NCBI RefSeq assembly: GCF_001949145.1
Contig: NW_019091380.1
Location: forward strand, 2,088,185 to 2,152,184
Direction of reading: 5' to 3'
DNA from: Acanthaster planci
Taxonomy: Eukaryota; Echinodermata; Asteroidea; Valvatida; Acanthasteridae
Length of the DNA: 64,000 nucleotides
Below the pieces are notes generated by a model. It saw nothing but the letters and a program-made list of their open reading frames with translations, had not been told where the DNA came from and made no database searches. How positions within the stretch are numbered: the first letter of the stretch is position 1; each line of letters begins with the position of its first letter. Position numbers and translations under genes: made by a program. Shown piece by piece: positions 14,933 through 26,700 of this stretch.

Positions 14933-16700
14933 ACAGACTTTATTGCAGTTTACCGTTATACTTTACTTTGGCTGAGTTTGGGCGGCTTGTTCTCGCCGTG
15001 TTCAAGAACAGCTCGATTTGTTGTTCGTGGGTCGCCGTAGTTATTTGTGGCAAGCAACATCCAACATGGCAGCGTCTTTGTGCATTTTTCCTTAGTTAAT
15101 GTTGGATAACTAGGCTAACTTCTTTTCCATTTACAAAAAATCATTTCTGTCAAAACTTTCCATTGTCTTCGGCTTTGTTAATTAAGCCACATCGGTACTT
15201 TTTGCGGCTGTTCAAAAATCAAATCGGACGAGTTTTTCCGTGTGTTTGTGTAAAATCCTGACGAGGAGGTGGTGTGTGATCCTGTTCCGAGAACAGTGTT
15301 CTTGAGTCGTGTTCTCGCCGTTCGAGCGCGAGAACACGAAACCCGTGTCAAGACGGACAGCCCGAACTCGACCTTTGAGTTTTATTAAAAAGAGTGCAGT
15401 ATAGAGGGCGCATTTTGTGTAGGCCCACGTCACAAGTTATTAACCGTGTGACCGTAACCACTGGCGGCAGAAGCGGCTGGGAGGGCAGTGGGGCCAGAAT
15501 CCCCTCCCCCCCCCGACTGCGGGAATCCTCCTCCACACTTTTTGCAGGTTATGTAATTGGGTTGAGCTTAATGGATTGGCACATTAATGCCTGATGGTCT
15601 CGTTGAACTCCCCCCCTTTGAAAATCGTTCCGCCGCCATTGGTTACGAATGTATTAATCTTCGAGGCCCCCCGTGTCATTCTTACTCCCTCTACTGGCCA
15701 TTTTGTTATGGTCTTCCACGCCAAAGCGCAATGCATTGTACAAACGACAAAATGATTAACAAAATCAATGCAAGTTAATTTTTGAAAGGTGTTTGATTTT
15801 CGTGGTTTTCGAAAATCCATTTCCGGTAACCTCACGAAAATCAAATCCTTTGCAACACACGTGCTTCCCAAATGAACGCTATACGTTTTTCCTTCTCATC
15901 GTTGCAAAAATCACTGCTTCTACGCATTGAAAAGTTCTAACCGACCCAAATTTAAAACTCAAGCAAATATACATCAATCTGCGTGGTGTGTTATTTCACC
16001 AAGATCATGCCATTGCGAAGTTTGAACGAACAGCCCAATGAACAAGTCCTTTTTCTGGGGGAGGGAGAGAAATTACGGCATCTTATCCGTGGCTGTGTGA
16101 GCAAGAACCTTTCTATATGCGCTTGTTTTGCACAAATTTACAACCGCCAGAACATCTGAATCCCCCGAATTCTTGACACATTACGTAGAGGGGCACCAGA
16201 TGATAATCAGTCTTAACATTTTTGCAGCCAGACCTCGTCCTCGGCGATGAATTATAATCTACTGTCAAAATCTTAAACACTTTTATTCCTTCTGTCTTTT
16301 TATCCACGTGTACATTATATATTTTAATAACATTTAAATTTTATCACCAGGGTATAGTTTATCTGTTTTATTTCCGATAAACTGTACCATGGTGAGAAGT
16401 TTTAAAAAATATTCAGGTATCAAGGACGTTACATGATATAAAAGTTATTATCTACATGATAAGGACCTTCAACACGTCTGTATATATTGTTAATGTTTTA
16501 CACTAATAATTGTGTGAATTACATGTATTCTACTTCAGGGGGCAGATCCAGTACAAGCTTTTGCTTTCTGTCTAACCTCCTCCGTACTATTGTAACTTAA
16601 GTTTTGTTAACTTCTACATTATTCAATATATATGGTATGGAAATAGACCTGAAGTGCGCAATAGGCCAATGGCTTATAGGCCACGAGTGCCACCAAGAGC

Positions 16701-16880
16701 AGGCACAATTTCCCTAGCAACAGAAGCTCCTTCGATGGGAACTGCACTTCGCTATAGTTCACAAACGATAAAGAAATACATGCGTTGCGGTTAAATAGCT
16801 ATCAACCAAAATGATTATTCCCGACCAATATGGTTCTTTTTTAATCGAGGAGGGGTGCTTCTACTCAAGGTTGATAGACC
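16701..16880 (+). repeat. Dispersed repeat family B, copy 2
   Basis: This is the partner of 11481-11665 in opposite orientation, with the shared blocks in the same order. This copy is AT-richer in its second half, where it contains a T-rich insertion before the GGGGTGCTTC block. No terminal repeats or target duplication could be fixed by eye. Confidence 0.7.
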
Positions 16881-17572
16881 ACCCTCAGTTTGCCTACAAT
16901 TTGTATGGGCGGCCAAAGTTTGCAAAAAATTATCCTTTGGTTAGATTGCACCTCAAATTCCTTCAAACTGTACATTTGTCCTACCAATTTTAAGGCGGGT
17001 TGGATTTTCATGTAGTGTTCAGTAGTATGTGTATTATTATCTGCAGGTATTCTGTGTGAGATTTTTTAATTCTTTACTTTAATTTGTACTGACAGCCAGC
17101 CATAGTTTGGGCAGCCACTTGTAGGAAAACACGACCGTGATGTTCAAAGCGCCGACCCTTTACATCCAATGAAGTAACAAAGACCCGAAGTCAATGCACT
17201 ACACTCCGCAGGTAGCGAATTTGGACACTGCAAGCATGATTTTCACTAGGTCTTCACTGGGTCCTGAGTCGATAAAACGACAGTCGACAATACTGCTGCC
17301 AACAAGGCCTCTGATGACGGAGAAGTCTTTTCTCGAAATATTTGATCGTTGTTACTCTTTTCTTTCAACCCATTGCCCAAGATTTTCACAAATTCTATTT
17401 TGTGTCCATCACATGTACTATCACTGAAAATTTTACTTAGTCAAATGACTAGAAAAACTGCATGCAGTCTTATTTGACTAATTAAACAAAACATCAGAAA
17501 ATGAAAAACATTCATCTATGATGGTGATGCTCCTTAAAGGAGGAATCACAGTGCCATTTATATACAAACCGG

Positions 17573-17790
17573 TCACACAACCCGTGCCTCAGACAAACCT
17601 CTCTGGTTACTCTGTCCATTAACAGGCCTTCCGCTTAACAAAACTTGTGTCTCACTTCCTGGGCGGCGTCTCGATACCCAGTACCGTCGTAGTGGCAGAA
17701 GCTTGCGGCAGACATGGGCGACGAACATGGTAGCACGCCGGCAACATGCTGTCTTGAAAACCAGCTTCGCAAATGACCATATCGCACTTC
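17573..17790 (-). CDS. Last coding exon of the LRR membrane protein: cytosolic basic tail
   Basis: It starts after a strong acceptor (TTCTTCACAG) and joins in phase to the donor at 18546. It encodes about 72 residues beginning SAIWSFAKLVFKTACC, rich in Arg, Lys and Cys near the membrane (CRRA, RRYWVSRRRPGS), then polar to the stop at 17573-17575. The membrane-proximal CC could be palmitoylated; that is inference. No known domain is visible. Confidence 0.75.
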
Positions 17791-20700
17791 CTGTGAAGAA
17801 GAAAGATTGAAACTGCAACAGAACACGATCCTCTAGATGTGATGAGTTAGTTGATACCAAAAGCTAACTCTGGACTCGGGATGACTCCTGAGCTTTTGGT
17901 AACACATGAACATTTACGTTTGCAGTATATTTGAGACTCCACTCAGGATTGATTGTACTAAGACGGACTTTAAGTAAGCCTATGTCACCTGCAGTGATGC
18001 ACAACTAGTGCTGAAGGTTATATTTGCCTTTTTGGCAAAAACTCCATTATTTTATAGAATAGCTTACCGATATTCTCAGGTGTTTAACGTCTTCTAACAC
18101 TTTTAAGCTGAAACTTAAATTTTATCTTATGCAATAGATTTCATGTGTCCTAATACATGTAGTCTCCAGGGTCCTAGTTTGATGAATTCTGCTGTTTCTT
18201 TTGTATTGTCCTGTTTGTTTCTTGTAATGGCATGCCTTACACAAGCTTTGCTTTTAAGGCTTTGCAACCTGTAGTGGCCTCTTCATCTCGTGACATTGTT
18301 AGTACCTCTATTTTGCCATGAAGTTGAAATTTTCTTTTTCGCTTAAGTTGCACATATTACTCACTTGTCCATCGGAAATGCCGATTTTTATCTCCATTCA
18401 AATCCACTAGTTAGAATACTGTAAATCGTGCTTGAAACACCGATGATACATTGCATCATTTTCAATGCCAAAAGATGTAAATATGAATAAATTGAAAATC
18501 TTTGCAAGTGATTTTTCAATTACTAAAGCCTGACGTGTGACTTACCTGCCACAAAAGCAACGATGCTGAGGTTGAGAAGAACCAGGAATACTGCCAAAAC
18601 TTTCTTCCTTGCTTCGCTGGGACCACTGCCGTCACTTGGCAACAGAAGCAAAGAGGCCACCAACAGATTAAGAAAGATGCTAGCCAGGGAGCACATCTGA
18701 AGACGATGTTCGGCAGCATCCTTCATTGGCTTAACGTAGGCATGGACGACGAGAAAGCCAACGGATAGGACGATGGTCGCGAAGAGGGTGAAGTGATCCT
18801 CAGCACCGAACAACAGAACGAAGAGGACTTGGAGGATTTTGCGTGCGAGCTCTACGATCTCCCAATACCAGAACTGCTCCTTGTAATTTTCACACAGGAA
18901 GGTTTCCCATGTAATTTTTCTATTTAATGCAAGGAACGATGGAGACGCGAGTTGACCAATGTTAGGCGCGGTGTCTATCATATTATTCATGTTATCATGA
19001 GAAACCAAATTGGCAGAATCTTCGATACGACCTTGTGGGATGTCTTCCAGCTCATGACGGTGAGTGTCATGACCGGTCTGACGGTCTGCAACGTCCAATG
19101 GTGTTTGGCCTAGGTCATCCCTGGAATCTGAAATGCTCGAGGAATTACTGGGCTTCTTTCTCCTTCGACGAATTATCCAAAGCATAAATAGTAACACTAA
19201 TGGAAAACCTACGACGTAGCACAGAGAAGCTTCGGCGGCAGTAATATACATGCCATGTTCATATGTCTTACAGTCGATGGAGAAGTCTGATCTAAGACGA
19301 CGTACTTTGATCTTTTCTGTTTCATCCAGGTCGAATTCATCACAGCCAGACGGCAGCAACGTCAAGATGGCATGCGATAGGCTTGGGTAGGCAATAAACA
19401 GCAAAATAACAACAACGAGATAGCACGTTTGCTTTGTTTTAGTCAGTACATCACTGCAAACATCGGCCGGTGTTTCCTTAAGGCGTAGATACAACCATAT
19501 GAGTTTGTACAAACTCAACGCCGAGATAATTACAAGAATGGAAAAACTGAGACCAGCTATAAACTCAATGTAAACTGTTGGGTAGGTAAAGTTTGGGAAA
19601 TAACAACGAGGACTCACGATCAACTGCATGATATTCACCTCCAAAACTCTGAAGAAAGAACCGATCTTTATCAGAGGCTGCGGCCAAGGAAGGTCATGAA
19701 CTGCGTCGAATATCTCTCCCATGATCTGATAGAAGCCGAGCAAAATCTTAAGTCGTGAGAACAGTACACTGACGACGGAGCGACCTCTTCGACGATGCCT
19801 CCGAAGGTCCCATGCAACAATACATATTGCTACAACGATGGCCAGCACAGATGCGAGGATTTCTAGGAGGAACACCCGCCAATTTGGGCATTTGAAGCAC
19901 TGGCCGAACCAAGAATAGAATTTGGGTATGCACTTAGAGCACAGGAAATCACTGTAACCATGTTGGCATGTGGCATTTAGTCCCTCAACTAGATTTTGAC
20001 ACGAGGCTCTCCTTGGACATGAGTGAACTTTAGGCAAGACTCCTTGGAACTTACACGCGTGTTTATCATAGCTATCGTTTTTCACAAGAATGTTTTTGAC
20101 ATAGTTCTCGTAAGATTGGTAATTGTCAGTCGAACCCCAGTCCCAAGTCCACCAGAATCCAGGCACGAGGTGTTGGTATTCCCCCGAGCAGTTGATACCT
20201 TCCAAGGGGCAAGAGAAGCATTCCCCAAACCTGTCTCGGCGGTAGTAATTGGATGCACAAGGGCACGCGCGGAATCCAGCGTGGCGACTTTTATCCGTGC
20301 CCGACGGACAAACCACACAATCACCAATACTTCTTCCAGGACAAGCCGCCGGTGTCACGTAGGTGCCATTGTTGCAGGAAAGGCAGTTCATGTCAGCCCC
20401 TGTCTTTAAGACTTGTCCGGTTCGGTTTTGGAAAAATCCACCTGCAAACGATGAACAGTAACTTCCTTCAAATCGTATAAGCAACCTCCCAAAGGTTTCA
20501 GAAAATTTCCAAAATCGGGCTTTAAAAATTTTCCCCAAGACTAACAGTTCACCCAAAGAGCAGCATGCTGCAGCCTCCTCTATCGAAACATCATAATGCC
20601 TATTTTTTAAGTGCGACTGGCTGCACCACGATATTGTATTATACACAAATATGATAAATGAAATCCTTACCGAATGGACAGGCCCTGCATGACCCCCAAG

Positions 20701-23700
20701 GGCCTCCGTAAGTGCCTTGGGGGCATGGGGTGCATTGCCATCGCTCACCGTATACTTTTCCACAGTGAAATCCAGAGGTAATTAAGGCTTTTCGACTTTG
20801 AGACGAAACATTTATTGGCTGAACAAATCCACTTCCTACCAAACCACTGGTATGAAAACAAATGAATAAATATGGTAACTATGTTGAAGGCAAAAGAGTG
20901 TGGAATATAATAAAACGTTATCTGAACGAAAACCTTGATCAACAGTTAGCATCTTGAGGAGAGTTTCAAATATACGGTAGATAATAGCGTTACAAAAATG
21001 AGAGAAAAATAGCATAATATCTGGCCCAATAGGGAATTACATATGCACAAATAACTAAAATATTGAGATAGCGCACGAAGCACGGTTCCGATTCTATGAT
21101 GTTAATTTACCATGCGCGTAAAGAGGGTCGGGGTATATATCCCCTCCTATTTGAGGGGGAATGGGTTATTGAATCATCCCCCACATACACACTTTTTGTG
21201 ATTTTTGAAGAATTTCTAAAATTTCCCAAAGACTAAAGTTTTCAATATCACTAAAAAGGGACAGCAATTTTAAAAAGCCATATTCTGATGTAAGATTCTA
21301 CATGAATTTGATACACATTACAGGTGAACATCTTTATCATGAACATCGCCATGTATATAGTGTATATAGTGTCCCCCCCTTTCAAATTTTCATGGGCGGG
21401 CAAGTCATCCCCCCCTCCCACTTTTCCCCATCCCGACACCCATCCCCCAATTTCCACAGAGATTTACCCCACTGTAAATTCCCAAACATGGTAAGGTGAG
21501 TATGTTAGCGTGTCTCACATTTCTACGTCTGATCTTGCCTGATGTACTCTTCGCAGAGTATTTTCGATGAATCTGTGGAATCGGTCGAGGATTATAGATT
21601 ACATGATGATTTCATGGACAGAAGCAGAATTAGAAAGTGTGTTAGAAGAGAGCTCAAGCGTGCACGACAGCCGAGTTTTCAAAAAGCCCGAAAGCACATG
21701 CCGATCTTGACCGCAATGATCTGGCTCGAAGTGCCAACGTTCTTTCCCCGGGATGATCAGTTGCATAACATGAAAATACTCATTAGCATAAAACTAAAAA
21801 GCACCAAAATTAAACTAGTGCAATTAAAATTGAAAACATTTGTTGGTTTGCATTTTTTTTATTGTGAAGGGCCTTCAGACGAATACGACTATGGCGACGG
21901 CTATGGCTATCTGCATATATACGCAAATTAACATATTTGCAACATTATCAGAGGCCAAACACCAAACTATAAACTCCAAGTAACTCACATTCTGCTATTC
22001 AGTCCCAAATCTTGCCAAACAGAATCCGAGATAGCTTCGATGTTGCTACCATAAAGTGACCTAAAATAAGACATACAAATTTATATTTTCACTTCCAAGA
22101 TTGGATTAAACGGAATGACATGGCCAGTGATGATCTAAATGCGTGACCACCGTCTTTGATTTATTGTCTCTGTTCACCAATCATCGGTCGATGTTGTTGG
22201 GTCGGATCTACCTCTAATTAGGATAGAGGTTTTAAGCTAGGGCAAAGTAGAGAGGGAAGGAAGTGACGCCACGTTGCTCCGCCTAGTTGATTCCGACTCC
22301 ACCCACATTCAACTCCCCATTCCACTGTGTATGCCACCGGCCATATGTATAAAGCAAGATATGGGATGGAGAGCATCCTCCAACTTTGTGTTGGTCATTG
22401 TTTGATTGGAATCTCAGGAATTCTCGGTAACAAAACTGAAGGGTGTGCATAGGGATTGGACATGTGGGAGGGGTACCCCTCCCTCCAGTATCTTGCTCGG
22501 TATATCCGTTCAACAAAAAGGGGATTGCCTGGTGTGTGGCCCACCAACGCCGGGATACAACACCATCGAGGTGGCACGCTACCAAACTAACCAGCTAGGC
22601 GCAGAGCTGGTACGTTACTTCACAATACTTACACTAGCATTATGGTACTATTTCTTGTCACAAATGGCCTGTCAGAAATGGACTTCAGTTGGGTGTTGTA
22701 AATGTACCTGCAGACAAAATAATTGTTTTGTGTAACAAGAGTGTTATATAAAATAGCAGTGGGAATAGGGGTCTTCGCAGTTGTCGAACAGTACCGGTGT
22801 TGATCGAGCACTAAATAATTCATAAAGAATTTATTCAAATTCCTCCGGTGAAAGTAAAAACCAGAATGCACATAAAAGGGCCAGCAAGAGTTCCGGCACA
22901 TATCAGCCTGTAAAATTATGGTTCTATTTGGGTCTCTGAAAGGTGGCGCCTGTATGTGTCCGTACATTTAGAATCAGTGGTCTTTCAGACTAATTTTTAG
23001 CCAGCGTCGAGAGTACGACTGATATGTACAGTGGTTCTAATAGAGCTGGGTAATGGTGATGTGCGCCCCATTGTTTACCGTACATCGGGAAGCGTCGACA
23101 GGAAGGAACCTTCATTAGCTAGATAAGGAAGGGACCATGAAACATTTTGAGTGTTTTAACATAGTGCAGTGCGTTCCTTGGGCGGGGCCGTTTTCCAATA
23201 CTCAACTTCGTCTCTGTCTCAGGCTTCGTCTTTGAAACTAATCCCCGATCGTGGGCCTGAAGTGTTTAAATTAAATTGAAGTTCTGTAATGTTTGGCTCG
23301 TTTGCATCTTACTTGATGTTTTGTGACACTATCAGACTTATTATTGCGCTTACAACTTCAAAGTTAGGAGGGAAAAAAACAGTTCAAGCCTGAGACGGAG
23401 CCGAAGTCGAGTATTGGAAAATGGCCCAGGCATCTGATAAATTTACAAATATTTCGCAACAACCGATCCACAGCCGTCTCAGGATGGCAGTTACATATAC
23501 ATCGTTTTCTTGATGCAGTCACCGCGGGGGGAGATGTCAACAACTGTGCCAGATACAGTTATGCCCGATAGTGTTTTGGTTTTTCTCTGCTTTTACCTTG
23601 ACTCGTGAAACAGAACTTTGGATATGTAACTGCATGAAATCATGGTTTTAAGCTCTTGGTGGTGTCATATCGAAAAAATGTTCTGTCTGTTAATATATTT

Positions 23701-26700
23701 CTGGCTGAGTGTTAAATTTTTTTCTTTCTTTTAGTTTCTTTTAAAAGGTCTGGAAGTGTTAAAAGGTATGCTTACAGGTTGACCAGCTGAGTTTCAGAGA
23801 ACACCCGGTCATCGATGTGGATAATGGGGTTGTCTGAGATCAATCTGTGGGTAAAATGATAAAAAAAAAGATCTGCAATAACATCGCGTAAGCTGTTCCC
23901 TCTAATGAGTTCAATGGCGGATCCAGGTAGGAAGGCCAACGGAGGTTTCGCCCCCCCCCAAAAAAAAACAGCAATGAGGAATGTTTTAATCAGTTAGAGT
24001 GAACATATTAAGTGTCTTAAGTCGAGTTTTTTTTTTTTGATTGACAGCGTCACTTTGTTGAGGACTTTGTTTCTGAGCAGCTGCTTAATTGTGACTGGTG
24101 CAATTAGTTTATGCAAAAGTGTACCGGGACGCTGCTTACTTGTTTTGTATTACAAAATATAGAGGGCCTGGCGTTTCGATCCTAGCAGAATCTTTCTCAA
24201 AGGCAAAATAATAAGTGGACAGGACAAACAAGCAAACAGGGAATCTACCAAGTATTCCCTGTTTGCTCGTGGATCCTGTCCACTTGTCATTTCGCCTTTG
24301 AGAGAGATTAGGCTAGGATCGAAACGTCAGGCCCTCCACTTGTATTTTAGGTCACTGTAGTCAGCAAGCAGTTTGCAGCAGTTTTGTATTACATATCTCT
24401 TGTTTTGTATCAATATTTATAATAATCCGGCCCTGAGTGAGTTGTGTGGTTTTGCTTCTCGTTAGGTTGCAAAGTGTTCCTGAAACCCTTAATTTTTTTC
24501 ATGTCCTTCATGCAAACCCAATTGCTATTAAAGCGAAGTGGTTGGGATGTTAGTTAAACTTGTGAGGTGGCAAAAAAAGGCCAAGGGAAATTAAACTTGG
24601 TGGATGGCGGTTTCTGGTGGTGAGGCGTTAGGGTGGGGCGATGGGGTAGAGCGGGTGGGGGAGATAATGGCGGGTGAGTGATACATGGTGGTAGGAGAGT
24701 GGGGGTATTTTTTTTTTCGTTAAAATTGATCGTCGATTTAGTAAAGTTGAAACTTATTTACAGTTCTCTTAAAGAGCGTAATCCGTCGAACATCTTCTTC
24801 GAGAGTACGGTCAGCATGTTATTTCCCATGTACAAATAACGGAGTTTACTCATCGACCGGAAAAGGCCATCTGGGAGGCACCTGATCATATTCGAAGACA
24901 AGTCCCTGAAAGAAAAGTTGTGGAAAATGTCACCCAACAATCAGGATAATAGTAAAGTTATGTCAAAAAAGTTGCGTCTGAAACCAGGAATGTTGTCTAT
25001 GGCTGATCATCGTGGTAAATGGTTTAAAACGAAACTGTAGCCTTCACTGTACAGGTCCTTTAAGCTGAAACAATCATGATTTTACACGAATGTGCAGAAA
25101 ATACGTCTATCGACAAAAAGTGTAAGTAGCTAGAAATGGACAGAGCTACAAACTTAAATATCCTCTCAGTAAATTATCTGCCATTTCTAGCTTTTTCAAC
25201 GGAAAACGCTCTAAAATCGTCTGAGAAAATCTTGAAAAAAGTCTGAATGGTCATGTAGTTTTCACTCCTGTACATATTTTGGTGGGCCGCTCACGCTTTT
25301 GACCGCCGTGCCTATTCATGTGCATGCGTGCATAATTGTGAATTTAATAGTAAAAGGTCTTTTGGGCTCTAGATATAAGAAACATAATTTGTATTGTAAT
25401 AATGTGCGGAACGAATTCCGTATGCCCAAATATTTAGAATTCTACTGTTACAGATCTGCTTTTCAGGTCTTTTTATAACTTGAGATTCCAAGAGTTACTG
25501 TAACGGCAACCCTGACTAACTCTAGTGCGCATTCGACATAAATGCAATATGCATCATCGATTTGTGAAATGTTTCATTCAAAACATGTACTCAAACATCA
25601 AACCGTCGGCAGAAAAATACTTACAAGGTATTTCCTATAGTCGTGTTGATAAAAATACTGTCGGGGAGAGCTTTTATTCTATTGGAAGAGAAATACCTGG
25701 AAGGATTGATGCAGAAAACGTATTTTTTTATACACACTTGCTTGTTTTCAAATTAGATATAATTTGGAAAACATGAATATTATTCATATGTACTAACTAC
25801 CAATTAATTTAAAAAATAACAGTACCAACTGTTTCATTTCTAAAAAAAAAGAACTGTTAAGGGAAAAAACAGAAATAGTCAATAATATCCAAAAAGTTAG
25901 GAAAAGCAGCTTTAAGGTAGGTTAACTTTTCTCTTGTCTTATTCTTAACAAATAAAGTGAAATTTCAAGTCAACTGCCTGATACAACTAAAAGCAAAAAT
26001 CCTTAAGTAATAACATAATAAAATAATCACTGTACGGGGCTTGTTTTTTCCTACCTAATCATGAAAACGGAATAATTTTTAAACTCAAACTACGCGGAAC
26101 CAATATAATATTTGCTGCCACCAAAGGATTAAAAAGGCAAGCAAAGAAATTGAATGCTGCCGATTTAAATCTACGATCTCCGAAACAGCGTACAGCCGCC
26201 CTAAAAACCAGTCAGCCCTACAGGCTACGAGTTTCTCCTTTTTGCCTTTTTTTTTTAAATATTACAAAGATGTTCCCAAATCGATTATCATACAGGGTGG
26301 CCCCACAAACTCAACGAAAAGTAGGCCTAACATGTGTTTTCGCAAACCAAAAAAGGTTTTCAGCAAGTGTTTCAGGTACCAAAATATCAAAATAAAGCTT
26401 AGGATTATTATATTCTCAAAACTGAAGACTTCATTTAAACGCATCTGATGGTACGTTGCGGACAGATTTTCAATTGCATAACAGAACAGTCTTTGTTCTG
26501 TTCACTGTGAGTTTATCCAGTTTATCTTGCAAGTGCATGTAGCCAATGAATTCATATCGTAGGTAATCTCATCACTGTTCCTTACTTCTTTTGAATATTT
26601 TATTCAAAAAACCCATTTTTCGAATACCAAGTTCTTTGCCAGTCATATAAATAGGAGGGAGCAAAGCCAAAATATGTTGGCATATCGGTAAGATTACAAA

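Larger units (their letters stand above)
12120..17572. other. Intergenic region between dehydrogenase 5' end and LRR-gene 3' end
   Basis: No convincing coding exon was found on either strand. The part next to 12119 should hold the dehydrogenase 5' UTR and promoter; the CpG-containing stretch around 14100-14420 is a plausible but unproven promoter. The part near 17572 should hold the 3' UTR of the LRR membrane-protein gene. A tRNA-like segment (14878-14932), a dispersed repeat copy (16701-16880) and short ACATGTAC runs (for example near 12613 and 13891) are the only other structure I see. Confidence 0.5.

Noticed and set aside
20023-20409. 128-codon plus-strand open frame
   Set aside because: It is a shadow of the Cys-rich coding exon on the minus strand.
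20442-20670. Open frame continuing upstream of the Cys-rich exon (part of a 746-codon frame)
   Set aside because: The stretch lies between a good donor (CG|GTAAGG) and a good acceptor (TTTGCAG), and the Cys-pair pattern is restored only when it is removed, so it is an intron.
22283-22585. 100-codon minus-strand frame and a loose inverted similarity around AGCAAGATA
   Set aside because: The inverted match is only about 17 nt with mismatches, and the frame shows no domain. Possibly a decayed repeat, but not supportable.
22639-22675. Possible 36-nt exon with AG and GTAAGT ends in the LRR gene
   Set aside because: The translation does not fit an LRR, and the neighbouring exons already agree in phase.
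25525-25776. 83-codon plus-strand open frame
   Set aside because: It covers the minus-strand LRR exon 25625-25696, which has clear LRR residues and splice sites. The plus frame has none.
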